Shown here piece by piece: positions 23,901-38,900 of a stretch of 64,000 nucleotides of DNA. The position numbers and the translations under genes were made by a program. The DNA is from Melastoma dodecandrum (Eukaryota; Streptophyta; Magnoliopsida; Myrtales; Melastomataceae), in assembly GCA_029817715.1 (NCBI GenBank), contig JARUPY010000293.1:24849-88848 (forward strand). Reading direction: 5' to 3'. How positions within the stretch are numbered: the first letter of the stretch is position 1; each line of letters starts with the position of its first letter. The notes under the pieces are model-generated. The model worked only from the letters and a program-made list of their open reading frames with translations, did no database searches and was not told where the DNA came from.

Positions 23901-26900
23901 TTGCAAGGAATACAAAACTTCCTAGAAAGCAGAAACTCGACCTTCCTTGTAAGCTTAGAGAAAAAGTTAATACAAGACTATAACACAATCCTAGAGGAAG
24001 AGGAGCAACTATGGTTCATGAAATCCAGAGCAAATTGGATTCTAGAGGGGGAAAGAAATACAAGATTTTTCCATGCATCCACAATTGCCAGGCGAAGAGC
24101 AAATAGAATACTAGGACTCAAAGTGGGGAACAGTTGGATTGAGGATCACGAAGAGATTGGAAATCATATCAGATCAACCTTTCAGGAAAGATACACATCT
24201 ACCACCCCAAATAGCACTTCACTAGACAACCAACTAGAACCCCCCATACCTAGCACCCCAGCTGTGAATCCCATGAACCATGAAAAACTAGACAGGCTAT
24301 GTGATGAAATGGAAATAAAAAAGGCCCTGTTTTCCCTAAATCCGACCAAAGCTCCGGGGCCTGATGGATTACACCCCATGTTTTTCCAGAAATTCTGGGA
24401 AATAGTTAAATCATCCATCACAGCGAGGATCAAGCATATCTTCCACACAAGAAAGCTCACAGGAGATCTAGGCAACACATCCATTGTCCTCATTCCCAAA
24501 ACAGATAGTCCAGAAACAGTGGATCAGCTTAGACCAATCTCATTATGCAACACAATATATAAAGTCCTCTCCAAAATGATAGTGAACAGAATCAGGCCAA
24601 TAATGCAAGACATAATCTCACCTTACCAGAGCAGCTTCTTACCTGGGAGACGAACAACAGACAATTACATTGTGGCTCAGGAAATACTACACTCATCCAG
24701 CACCATGAAAGGACGCAAAGGAATGCTAGCCATTAAAGTAGACATGCAGAAAGCCTTTGATCTAATGGAATGGAACTTTATTGAGAAAATTCTGCAGTTT
24801 TTCAATTTCCCAAAGGGATTGATTACCTTAATCATGAGTTGTATTTCAACACCAACCTACAACATACTTTTTAATGGAGGCCACCTCAGTCCGTTCAACC
24901 CATCAAGAGGGATCAGACAAGGAGACCCTCTATCCCCATACCTTTTCATCCTATGCCTAGAATACTTAAGTTATCTAATTGAAAAAGAGTGTACCACAGG
25001 AAAATGGAGGAAACTAGCAGCAAGCAGAGGAGGCCCCTCTTTCTCCCATCTATTCTTCGCTGATGACCTCCTACTATTTGGGGAAGCTACCATGAAAAAC
25101 GCAAAAGCCATCAAAAGGGCACTACAACGTTTCTGTGATCTATCGGGACAACATGTGAATAGCAGCAAAAGCCACATCTTATTCTCACCAAATGTTAGAA
25201 ACCACATGGCTAAGAAAATTGCAACAGAAACAGGATTCAGGATCACAAGGAATTTTGGAAAATATCTAGGCTTCCCTCTTAGAACAGGAACCGACAATAA
25301 CTCGGCTTTCAACACAGTCATAGAAAGAGTGAGAAATAAATTGGCAGGATGGCAAACAAAATTCTTATCGAAAGCAGCCAGAGTAGTAGTGATTAAATCA
25401 ACCGCCGAGGCGATTCCCGCTTACCTAATGTCATGCATCAAATGGCCAAGGAAGGCGCAAGAGGAACTAGACAGATTAAACAGAAATTTCCTTTGGGGAT
25501 CCACAGAAGAAAGCAGAAAATTGCACCTAATAAACTGGCACCAAGTGACTAAGAAGAAAGAGGAAGGAGGATTAGGACTATTTAGAGCAAAGGATAGAAA
25601 TACCGCCCTACTCAGTGGACTTTCCTGGAGACTACACACGGAACAAAACTCACAATGGAGACAAGTCATCATCAACAAATATGGAAAGCAACTTGAGAAA
25701 AGAAAACAAGGTTCCTGCATCTTTAAAGCATTAAAGGTAGGGGAAGAACTACTCAGACAAGGACTAAGAATGAAGGTTCAGAGTGGAGCCCAGACTAGAT
25801 TCTGGTTGGATGACTGGTTAGGGTGCGGTAGCCTAAGGAACAAACTAATTGGTCCCCTTGATAAGGTGGAAATTAATAAGACAGTGGCGGCTTACCACGA
25901 TGAACTAGGGTGGAAGAAAACAGGATCGACAAACTACCTTCCTAAGGAGATTTGGGATCATATAGCATCTTTAACATTAAGAGATGGGACCTCGGCTAGG
26001 GACCAAATAACCTGGAAACATTCTTGCGATGGGGAATTCACCAATGCATCAGCCTACGCACTAGCCCACAAAAAGGAGGGAAACTATGGAGAAGCTAAAG
26101 TAAACTGGATATGGAAATTGCCAATCCTTCCTAAGCAGAAGATTTTCTTATGGCTAAGCTGGTTCGAGAGACTACCCACAAGAGACATGCTTAACACCAG
26201 GAATATAACACATGGAAAACTCTGCCCAGTATGTGAATGGGAAACTGAAACCACCCTCCATATACTAAGAGACTGCCCTATCTCACAGATCACATGGCAC
26301 CTATTCCAGCATCCAAAATCACTAGAGGAGGTAAACACAGCAACAACAACACAACAGTGGCTGCAAGGAAATCTCAACACAAGAAAAGCATATGCAGTTA
26401 CATACAGAGGCATACAGTGGCCTATATTATTCACCTCAGTAGCATGGCACCTCTGGAAGCAGAGGAACAACAATGTATTCAGACAGGAATTCAGCTCTAG
26501 AGACCCCTATGCACAAATAATGGAAAATGCAGCAGAACTTCAAGCTCTACTAGGAAGAAGGAGCAAAACAAGAATCCAGAGAGCAGTTATAACCCAAGAA
26601 ACAGAAAACACTAACTTTGAGGGAAATAGGGAATCTCAAATTACATACTCTCCAGCACAAGACAAATGGGAACCTAGCCCAGACCTGCCCTATATACTGA
26701 ACACAGACGCAGCTGCTAAAGAAGGTGAGCTATATGTGGGTCTAGGAGGAGTAATCAGAGACCAAAAAGGAACGTGGATCGGAGGTTTCTGTGTCAGAAA
26801 ACCGAGTACAAATTGCCTATTAGCCGAAGCACAGGCTGTCCTGGAAGGAATCAGATTTGCTCAAGATAAAGGAATCAAGTACTTAGCCATACAAACAGAT

Positions 26901-29900
26901 GCAGCAACACTAGTAAACAACCTAAATGGGTCCAAGAAGCCAACAAGTTTTATAACACCTTTCATGGCCAAATGCAGGTTGCTATTGTGTGAGCTGGAGG
27001 AGACTACAATATCGCACATCGCAAGGGGACAAAACAGGGTTGCAGACAAGCTAGCTAAGGAAGCTCTCAACAGGACGACTCTTAGCACTTTTGATTATCC
27101 TCCGGATTTCATTTTGGATTTGTTGCATGACGACATTCCTTGCAACATGGGATCTGTAACCTAAAACCCCAGACGATCTTTATCTAATGATATCTATCCT
27201 TAACTACCAAAAAAAAAAAAAAAAAAAAAAAAAACTTTTGCTATTATCTCCCTTTCCACGAGAAAAGAAGAACAGAAACAAGCGTTTCAAGCAAGCATAG
27301 TACTTTGCCAATCTTATGTTCAGGAACTCTTTTTATCCTTGCATAGAGCTCAAGATGCTCCTTCACCGTTAAATGCTCCATCAATGCATCAAATTGAGGG
27401 CAATATCCAATCTGAAACACAAAGAGTTCCATGCTTTAGCTATCACAGTGAGATTCCTAGAACAACTTCGAAAGGGAACGGAAAAAAAAGAGCATACATG
27501 TTGACGAGCGGCCTTGGGATTTGCACAAATGTCTTTCCCTAAAATGAAAGCAGTTCCTCCAGTTGGACGCTCTTCTCCTACATTTAACACTTTACATCAA
27601 TGCAGCCAAAACAAGGAGGAAGATAATACATTTCTTGACAAAGTTAAGATTATCTGGCATCAGATATAAAATAATAAGACGAAAAATAGAAGATCAGTGT
27701 TCCTCATTGAAATAAAGAGACCATGCAAGAAAATTTCTTAGAAAAAATTACAATTAGATCACGTGTTCCATTCAATAGATTTTATATATGCCAAATACCT
27801 TGATGTATTTAATCATTAGAAACAAGCTTCAGTTTATAAATTGGATCCTATGCTCAATGCATGACAAAAGTAACATCAGTCCCTTAAAGTAAGATAGGCA
27901 CAAACCACATAACATTGAGAGGGTAGTAGTCTTTCCAGCCCCATTAGTTCCTAGAAAACCAAAACATTCTCCTGGTTGAACAGAAAAGGTCAAGGAATTT
28001 ACTGCCACCTTTGCACCATTATGAATCTCCCCTGGGTAGACCTAAATTTAACATTAGTTCAGTATCATCGCTCCATGGACAAGTATGGAAAAAGAGAAAT
28101 AACAAAGGAAAAAAAATAACTGCCGCATCTAGCAAAAAAATGCACCTTTCTGAGGTCACGCAGGCAGATAATGGCATTATCAATTGAACCAGAGTGCACC
28201 CTTCTCCTTTCAGTTAACACATCGACATCTTCATCTGAGTCCTGGTTACTGCTTCTGGAAGAATGCTCCAGGAGGGGATCCAAATAACTAGGTTGTCTAT
28301 TACGAAGACTCGTAATTCTACGCCAAAATACCTCAGGTTTTTTCACATAGAATGTGTGGAGAGGGAGGAATTCAAGCCCGAGAGTTAGCATGAAGTAGAT
28401 CATACCCTGTAGAATTCATAAGGCATTAATTAACCAGAAAAATCCTTCTAGGGAGAAGCTATCGGAAAAAAACGTACTAAATTGAACTTCTCAATAAAAA
28501 AACCAAAGAACCAATCACACAAGATCATAAAAAAACCACCATTTGAAAGTTTAGTAAAAGACTTAGGCTAAAAATCTAAAACAGAGACTGACATGGAAAT
28601 TTTGGTTACGGACATCCTAACCGCTCTCCCCTCCACTCAATCTTGGAAATTTTGGCTTGGAAAAATCACCTCTGGTTTAATGTTGTATTTATACGACAGA
28701 AGTTCTATTGTTTAAGAAAACAAATGAGAAGGTCACAGCTTGAACACTAAAGTCTCTGCATTTAGGCTGCTCATCATTGATTCTTTTTTTTTTTTTTTGG
28801 GGGGGGGGGGGTGTTGGGGGGCTTATTATTGATCCAATAACACAACTAGTGAAGAAAGCAATCATATTTTAGCCTATAAGCTAAATGATGACGAATTTTA
28901 ATAAACCTTGACAGACATTATTTTTCACATTTCTACACTCATTTGGCACATGTCTCACATTCGGATGGAGAGAAACAACAAGAGATCTGGCCAAAGGCAG
29001 CTTCCCCTATGAGGGTATGGGTGTTTATTGTTTTAACTATGCCTAGGAACTGATGATTTGGCATTTTTGTATACCCATGGATGCTCAGAGGTAGGGTTAG
29101 TTTTTAATATCGCCCTACTTCAAGGTCTATAGGTAATTGTAAGTGAGACTCTTGGTGCTGTCATTTTTTGGTATAGTACATCCTGGATAAGACAAGGCAG
29201 TTGTACATCACACTAAGCTGATAAAAGAAACATGAACCCTTTTGTTCTGTCAATTGTTAAGACAACAGCAAGAGTGTTTAAGAGTACCTCAAGAGCTAGA
29301 TAACAGATAGAGGCACCGGTTACATTCCAGTCCAAAGCTTCACCACTACTCCTGCCTTTCATGTCTTGCCGTAATAAAGCCAATGACGCAAGTCCATCAG
29401 CAAAGCAAAATCCAGGTGAAATTCTGAAGAAGTTCTGAGAAAAAAGTCCAGTCCAATAAGGTAAGACAGTTAACATTAATTTAGTAACTGCAAAGCAAGC
29501 TGCAATTAGCACATCTACTGCCATGATCCATGTCAAAGCACTATAAACTACAACATTGGACATGGGAAGTACTCTATTGGAGTATGTTCGACATTCAAAA
29601 TGCAAATAATCTTGTCATGGACTCTCAGAGAGAGATCATATAGCACAGGTTACCCATTGCAATTATGTAAAAGTCAACAAACCTTGAGAATATTGTTTGT
29701 ACTGGCCGTTGATTGTATCAGCCCCATTATGAATGAGACAATCATGAGAATCAGCCCACTCAAAAAGTGTATTAAAAGAACCACATTCTGCAAGTTCATA
29801 GATTTGTTCATCATGTAATATACTCGGCAACAACAAAGGATGATTATTACGTATGGAGAAATTCATACCTGGGCCAAGGTGTGATCACTAAAGAAGAATG

Positions 29901-32900
29901 TGAGGCAATATGTTGACGATGCAACTGAAAGTCCATACTCCATAAACATCAAAACTGTTGGCAGCAAGCTGTCGGGCCCAATAAATTGTTCCAAACCTAA
30001 GTAAGTGGAACCGTAAGAAGAAGAACGAATCCATGGAAAAAGTTGCTGAGAAACTTTCTTGCAACTAAGCATTGACCAGAGAGATACAAGTAGCTGTCAC
30101 TCGAGAGGAAGCACACATGAATCTCCCTGTCCCTCAAAATCACCCTACAAAACCTCCAATGTCCTCTTTTCTATTTATGAAACAAGCACTTTCCAAAGCT
30201 AAGAAGCATATATTCACACGTCTCCCATCCCACATTAGCGGGTGAGGTTTGTGAACATCAAGGAAGCTTGATATTTTTCTAATTACGTTGCGAAATAAAC
30301 CAACAGCTCAACTATTATTACTATACCACCCACCTTCACGACACAAATTGATTTATAAGCACCATCAATTTGTCATCACCAACTAGATCCAGTAATCCAC
30401 CTATTGTTCAGATACATCATTTTACTACTCAGATAATTGTTTTTCAATAAAACTGCTTTGTTTCTTCGAGAAAGAAATAGGGAAACAAAAATCCATGGCA
30501 TGGTCCGCTACTACAGGCATTTAACCTTAAAACCGGAGTCGAAGAAGAAGCAGAAGAAAATAAACAGAACCAACCTTAACACTTAAATTATGTGATGGCT
30601 AAAAATGTAGTGGATGACATACCAAAAATGTAGAAGAGAATTAGTGCTACAGATGATGGGAACAGGAAGCTCACAAAGTCCCACACATAAATTGAAGTCC
30701 AATACGAAAGTATAGACACCTGGATAGCCAAATGGTATGAATTACTACCATTCTACTCTACTATGAAAGTTTTCACAACTTTGAAATGATAAAGAAATAA
30801 TATTGTTGTGCCATACCCCACTGATTAGTTGTTGCTGCTTAGCTTTCACCTCACGCTCCTGCAAAACAGACCTTTCAAGTCTAAAATGAGTACGAGATAT
30901 ATCAGCATAGTTCAGACTGAAGTTCTTGCTTCTTTAAGCAAAGGAGACGACCTAATGCAGCACATGACCATAGGAAGTTAAGTTACCTCACAAACTAAAA
31001 ATCATAATATAATTAAGACGGCAGGTTAGAAAAGTTGACCAGGAATCTATCAGGTCAAAATAGTTGAAGGGACTTTACTCTAACAACAAAAGTTCATCCA
31101 GTTGAGATAGCCAATTTACAAGGATAAAATAAGTCCTATAAACATGCCATTTGAGCAAAATAGGATATAACATTTGACAGAATAATCAGACAGACAAAGG
31201 TGCCTATAACAACATTAAGTAGTAGCTTTAGAGACCATGTGCAGATTGGTAAGTCGTACACATACAGAGAAAATTGTAAAGAAAAGTATCATGCATCTCA
31301 GATATTCAGTTGACTTAAAAGAAGCAGAGTGCTGGAGTCATAATCAAAATCATCAAGACATCAGTTAGTCCCCTAACAGTCACAGAATAAATTAAAAGTA
31401 AAGTACCTAAATGGTTATCCCAAGTAAAATAAAAGCACAAGAAAAGAAAATTATAATAAAGGTCTATGAGTTTAGTGACATAACCTTCACAACGGAAACT
31501 GCAAATGAGGCAGGAATAAATGAGAATGCAATATTTATGATAATAGCAGCTGAGAAAGCATCCAGATCCTGTAATACAGATACAATTCAAAACTTTCAGA
31601 AGGTAGAGACCCAAGGAGAGAGTCTAAATTAACCAAACGCTTACCCACAAAATGTACTTGTCTAATCCTAAAACTGCTATCTTTCATCCTAACATGAAAT
31701 CCTTTATGGGAAGGACGATAGAAAAGAATTGTATAATTGTAAACTTTATTTTATTTTCAATAAAAAACATGAGAAACATCAGGTATTTCTTGTTTTCCCT
31801 ATACTTCTTTATGACAGAAACCAAAAACATAAACCACATGAGCATATGGGTTCTTAGGAAACAGGCATTGTGTTAATCCTGCAATCACATTGCATTTCCT
31901 TCAAATGCAGGAAACATGTTGAAAGATAGTTTTGCCTGGACACGAATCAGTCAGCAAGTCATACAAGAAGAAAGCATACATGACGCTGCACCCGTTGGCT
32001 CTGTGTCAATGGGAGAGGGTGATTGCGGGTCCTTATTGTCATATTTTTGTCTTGTGTGGCAAGTCTAAGTATTGCAGCATTGACTAAGTTGATAAAGGTG
32101 GGAGCAGAATGTTGGCAAGAACTATTATGCATCACACTGTAACCTAAACTTCCGTCTTCATACTGGTCATCCATCACAACAGCTCCATACCTGTGAATGA
32201 AAGAATGTCTGCAGTTAATACTATGCTCCATACTGGTCATCCTATGGTACCTCTGGAAGCAGAGAAACAACAATGCATTCAACAATACAGCCAAGACCAC
32301 AGAACCACACTCCCTAATTCTGGGGAAAGCGGCTGAGTTACAAGCATTGATTGGTGGCAAGAAGAAAACAAGACAACAACAACAACACAGGCTCCAGCCA
32401 ACACACCTCTCCCCCGTCAACAGAAGCAACGACTACAAGTAGTATTTCGTTCCCCATGAAAATTGGGAACCTGACAAAGCCCTACCCTTCACGCTAAACA
32501 CTGACGCATCCACAAAGGGAAATGGAATACACGTGGGTCTAGGGGGTGTGCTAAGAGACCAGCATGGCATCTGGATAGGAGGTTTTTGTGCTAAACACCC
32601 TAGCACAAACTGCCTAATAGCTGAAGCCAAGGCCCTTCAAGAAGGAATCAGACTAGCCAAGAACCTAGAAATCAAGCACTTAGCAATTTAAACAGACGCG
32701 GACCTACTAGTCAGCTACCTAGAAGGCACTAAACAACCCAACCACATGATAAAAACTATTTTGGATGAATGCAGGTTGCAGTTATATGATTTTGAAGCGT
32801 CGGCAATATACTACGTAGCAAGGGGGCGAAACAAGGTTGCAGACAAGCTGGCCAAGTCAACTCTAAACCAGAAGGGCAACTACCTATCCTTTGCTTTTCC

Positions 32901-35900
32901 TCCGGATTTCATTTTGGAAACATTGCATGAGGATATCCCATGCATCTCTGGATCTGTAACCTAAGACCACTAAACGCCTGTTTTTTGTTGAATGCAACTA
33001 CCTTTTCTACCAAAAAAAAAATACTATCTACCCACTCAAGGATCAAATGTTTCTCAACCCAAATTTCCAAAACATACATGTCATGAGATAGTGATGCATG
33101 AACACCCTAAAAGAGTCCAGCTCTCTGTTCTTTATATCAAGTTCCAATATCATCAAGGACAATGTATTTCCCAAATAAATCAAAAGGAAAAGAAAACAAA
33201 AACATCAGACAGTTGCCAACCATCACAGGCCCCAATAACAGTGATGATAGGGATTGTGAAGGATATGTATCAAATGAATCTGTAACCTAAGACCCCGAAC
33301 GATTATCTAATGCTACCTTTCCTTCACTACCCAAAAAAAAAGGATATGAATCAAATTAGAATACCAGCATATATTAACCATGTGTTAAATGTGATTCGCC
33401 TGAGAGAAACAGACTATAATGTGAAATTTTTTAATAGAGGCATATAATTGGGTGGGATGATGCCAGATGAACAACATTTTGCATCGGTTTACAAAGTATA
33501 TTGCATCAGTTTATCTTCTACATGAAGAAAAAAGATAATTTTGTGAACATAGACATGCAAATGTTCTTATAGTGTTATTCTCTTTGTGCCACGAATATTG
33601 ATACAGTTCTCTCTAGACTCCCTTGACTGTAGAGAGTTTCAAGTACATAATTCCTAATATGCAATAGGAAGTATTCAATTCAGGACATCTAGATTTTCAT
33701 TAACAAAAGGAGTGTTAAAGGTTTGAGCAAGTCAGAGAAAGAAAGGTAAGGTATGGGAACTAAAAGAGTCATCTTCCTGCAAGGAACTTACCTAAAAAGC
33801 ACAAGAGTTGGATTGGTGAACATACCTAGACTGGTAAGATTCGTTAATACTAGACATGAGGAATTCACTCATGGAGAGCAAAGCCGGTCCCAAAGTCGGG
33901 CCTGCTGCTTCAACTGCGTCAGCAAATGCCTTCTCAGGATCCGGAAATTTATAGGTACTAGGTTGAGATTTTTGAATCCAACCGCCTTGAATATATTGGG
34001 CCACCTGCCACACAAATTTACTTAATTGAGTTTGTGAAGCTAGAAAACCAGGATATTTACTAGAGAACTGTTTTCATATGGCTCTCCCATCCTACCCCAC
34101 TCTAGGTGGGAAGCACTTCGTACATCAAATGTCACTCTAACCAAGTTTTTGTACCACGGCACAGCAGCATCAGATCTACTAAGCCTCATTCATTCAGCTT
34201 GCTACAGCTGAGCAATTCACCAAAAAATGAAAAAGAAACTGTTGAGTGATTTCATAGAAGTACCCCAATTTGAGCTAGATACAGAGATACAGACGCAATC
34301 GATTGGGATGTCTATTTTATGAGCACTTCATCAAGTTAACAGTTCCAACTTTATTGGAACCATCCCATCCTGGCATGGATGAAATCACTTTAACGAAATT
34401 GTCTACCAAACATGTGCGAACGGTATCTGCTATCAAGTAGAATATGGTGTCAAAGCCACGTGAGGAAGCTCAATAAAGAAGCATGTCTTCGACCAATGAT
34501 TACCATTTATCTTGCACACTATTTGTGCCAGAATCTAGATTCGGTGAAACAAAGCTTATGATGGCAGGCGGTGCAACAATGGGCAGGATTTTTATTCTTG
34601 ATAAGTGAAATGCCGAATAACCAGCCTTCAGGCTATCACCAAATCCCCAGACTAACAAATGCACTAACGGAATTACCAAAACAAAAATAAACTGAGCCAA
34701 GAGAACCCCAATAAATTATCAGATCATTTAAAAGAATGAACTTCCAGGATGTTTACAGGTGATTAGTGCCCATCAACAAGTATTTGGCAGAACACCTGCT
34801 AAATCCATTTGCTATTCCATGATATTCCATTTATGTAGCAAAAATTCTGCAAGTCTTATTAGTTTTTCTACTGATGTATGACTAAATTCACCAATATTCA
34901 TAAGGAAAGTACGTTGACCAAATGGCAATGCTAGCACAACAGGAAGCAAACTCTCAATGGCTATTATTTTCTCTCCTGGATAGGTTTACTTATTCTGATG
35001 TCACGTATACAATAACATCCTTAGATAAGAACTGCAACGATAGACATTGATAATGTTAGTCAAGAACATAAGTTTTCAGGTTCTTTCTTTCTTCCTATCA
35101 TGCAGCAATTCAAATCCTCCCAAACAAATAAAAGCGAGAAGTACACCCAAACATATATATACCTAGAAAAACCAAATTACACACCTCTTTTGCCAAAGGC
35201 AAGGACAGATCAAAGGGAATTGGACCACCGCCACCCCCGCCACTGAGCAAAGGATTGAATTCTGAAGTTGTGAATGTCACTGACATTTGATCAGGATGTG
35301 GCTTGAGCTTCAGCAGAAGAAGGCCTATAAGTAAGAAGAAAGCCGGTATCAGGAGCTGGAAGACAACAGTTTTGCGGTCCCTCCGAGCTGATATAGCCCT
35401 CTTTATCACAAGGGCCTTGAAGTGCTGCCGGAATTTGGATTGGGAACTGATGCAACAGCTGCAGCAGTGACGGCTCAAGAAGCTAAAGAAGCTTGACATT
35501 GCCACAGTAAGTAAACTCCAGGCTCTCTGAATGATGCTAGATAGAATACCAATGGCCTTTCGGTAACTTCCTGAGCAAGTTCTTTCATAATCTACTTTCT
35601 TGCTGACATCATGAGATATCTGAGACCTTACATGATCAGTTAGACAAAAATTTCTCTCCTGCATCATTACTTCAGCTTCATTTAAATCAGATCCTGCCAC
35701 TCGCAGAAATACCTCCTCCAATGTAGTAACAGATATTCCATAGCTCTCTATACCTTGGGATTCATCTCTGACTCTCCTCTCCGAATTTGAACTAATAATA
35801 CATCCTTCAATTTCTCTGAACATTCTCTCGAAAGAAGGAGATGAAGCCAAGGGAAGCTTAAAAGAAATCTCGGTTCCGACCTGTAAAGGGAAGTATCAAA

Positions 35901-38900
35901 AGACAATTTCATGAAGAATAACCATGGACACTTAGAAAGGCCCTAATGGCATGATCACGAGCTTGAAATCACGAAAATTACAAGTGAAGCAGCTATAGGC
36001 TGAACTGACCATGGAAAACTTACAAAGTTACTAATCACGTTCTTGATCTCAAGTCATTGAATATACCTGGCTGACACACTGTGCCGATGGAATGTGGCGA
36101 AAGACAATATCAGAGGCCGTAGCTGAACTCGGAGCAGACTGAAAAGGAACAAAAAAAACTAGCATATCAAGGATCCGCAGCTTGAGTTGACAAATTCAGA
36201 AAGCATTACTGAGAAAGTTCATACCTTCACCAAAGTCAGTGTATAACCTACCCCGTATTGATGCTTCAGGAAGAGAGAACTGTTCATAAAATGATCGTTT
36301 TGATAAGTAAACCATCCATCTTTCGATAGATTGAAAAGGAAAAGCATGACTAAAATCCACTTCTGGTATCTGGACCGCGTTCAGATCAAGAAAATTTTTT
36401 CAAGGTTTTATTCTCATTATTTTGACAAGGCAGAATATGTTAATTGTTAGGACCAGAATTTTATACCTGCCACAGCATTTCAAGGAACCATTAGCCATAA
36501 TAGCTATTCGGTCTCCTAATTCTTCAGCTTCATCCATAGAATGTGTTGTTAACAGTATTATCCGGCCTTTCTTCTTTTTCTTAATTAATTGCCACGTTAG
36601 TCGCATTGAATATGGATCCATTCCACTCGTTGGTTCATCGAGAACAATAACCTGAAGAAGTGACAAAGAAACCACCATAAATACAAGATAAAAGTACTCA
36701 ATAAGCCAAACTAAAGAGCATGGGAGGCAGTGATCATCCTAATATTGATTACCTTGCTGTTTCCAATGAGAGCAATGCCAAGTGATAATTTTCTCTTCAT
36801 TCCACCAGAAAGAGCCGATACAGTAGTGTTCATTTTATCACCCAAACCAACCTGGCCAGTGTACTTTTTAATCAAAAAGAAATACTCACCACTCTTCGTC
36901 AAAGAGGAACATGTTATATTCAAATTTCCTCATCAACATGGCATATGACAACTGCATTGATGCCCTCAGACACAAAATTAAGGAAATAGAAGACCATCCA
37001 GAATCCTTGTTGAGATATTAGAAAGTGTCGTAAAAGAATGCAAAAGTCACAACCATTGAACTTTACAAAATGACACTATCAAGAAATCTCAATCAAAAAA
37101 TGTGTAGCTAATCAAGTGACCCCTCAAAGAACCTCTTCGTGACTAAAAAATTCATCCTCAACACTGTATTGGTCCTTCCCAATCATGTGGAAATAGAAAA
37201 AAGAACTACAGAAAGCGCAGACAAGCAACTAACTTCATCAATCATCTCGTTCACAACAGTACTGATAAGGTTTTGATGAACTCCCTTCAGCACAGCGTAA
37301 ATCTCCAGATGCTCTCTAACCTACATAAATAAATACCTCATAAACAAATAAAAAATACGAGGACGTTAGAATCAAATAACAATAGTAAGAATGTGTTGTG
37401 CATCTTCGGAAACCACCGCCAAAATATTGAAATAATCCTATATTATAACAAATGAACTGAATGCTACTTTACTTTTTTAGTTATGGAAAGCTTAAGCTAA
37501 ATCTTAGTTGGCTGACCACTGGGACATGATGGATATGCCTCAAGATTTCTGCTGTCTAGTTTTCTTTCCACAGCAAGTTAGAATTTGAAGCTGATAATAT
37601 TCACAACATTTTGGTATTACCTATCACATAATTTCAGTCATTCCACTCAGTTTAGTATGTTAAGATTCAGGGTGTTGCATGGACTGAACATGACACTTCA
37701 AACAGGCGCCATCAAGAGTTTGTACCATAACATCTCTAGAAAATTATCATATTGCTAATAGGAATATAAAATAAGTTTTTGTCACTAACTGTGAGTTCAG
37801 GAAACAGGATGTCATTCTGAGGGCAGACTCCCAAAATTTTCCGTATCTTGTCCTGAGAGAGTTTGTTGACATAATGGGATTAGAATGTAGCATATCAAAA
37901 AGATAGCATGAATTCATGAATTGTCAGTTAAGAGGTTAAAACTGGCAAGGCGCCCATCATATGACTCCCCCTTCTCAAACCTCAACACCAGCCAAAGAAT
38001 GTTGAATGCAGATGCACTAGAACATCCTTTTACAAATCCATTACCATTAAAAGTGCAGTGCAGACTCTATATGGCAAAGAGATGGATAATTTTGCAAGAT
38101 ATATATCATCTCACCCTAATAAAATACAACAGTCGGGAACACAAATTAATGAATCATTCGTCAAAGCAAAAGAGTGGATAGGTTACCATGCATGTTTTAA
38201 TACTCTTTCCAAAAACAAAAGCATCCCCCGAAGTGGGCTGAAGAAGTCCCACAAGCATAGATATAGTTGTACTCTTACCAGCACCATTATGTCCTAAAGC
38301 AAATTCGACTGTTAGAATCATGCCCTTGACCAAATAGAGGACTGACACTCTCAAACATGTTAATTTTTAGCAATCCAAATAATCTCCCCTTCTCGAGATG
38401 AATCTTCTGGCCATGGTTGGACATAAAAGCTCTTCAAGTGTATTTAGAAAAACTAAAAATATCCCTTTCTCCCAGCCTTTAGGATAGTACGCTGAAATTT
38501 ATAGTGTACTGCAATATTACCCTATTATTAGCTTTTAAAAAGAAATTGCTCGACCATTACTTATAAAAAAGATATGTATCAGATTATCAAATGCACCAAC
38601 AATGAACTCTTCCCTCAAAAGGAATCCTTCATTGCATATTACCTTCCACTTTAGAATTCCTTTTTTTTTCAAAAACAAAACATTGAATGAATGGAATATC
38701 TAAATTAAGAATAACATTTACTGACCTAGAAGAGATAGAATCTGATTCTCAAAAAGTGTCAGCGACAACGAATTTACTGCACAACAATTACCCTTCACTG
38801 TACGGTACACCTTATGCAGGTTTCTAATCTGAATACACCTGAAAATAAAAGTTGATTAAGCATATATCACAGAGAGGTAGAAAAGCCTTGTCAATTTTTT

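Noticed and set aside
24971..25321. Minus-strand ORFs inside the LINEs (also 18193-18660, 26084-26473)
   Set aside because: They are antisense shadows of ORF2 and recur in both LINE copies for that reason.
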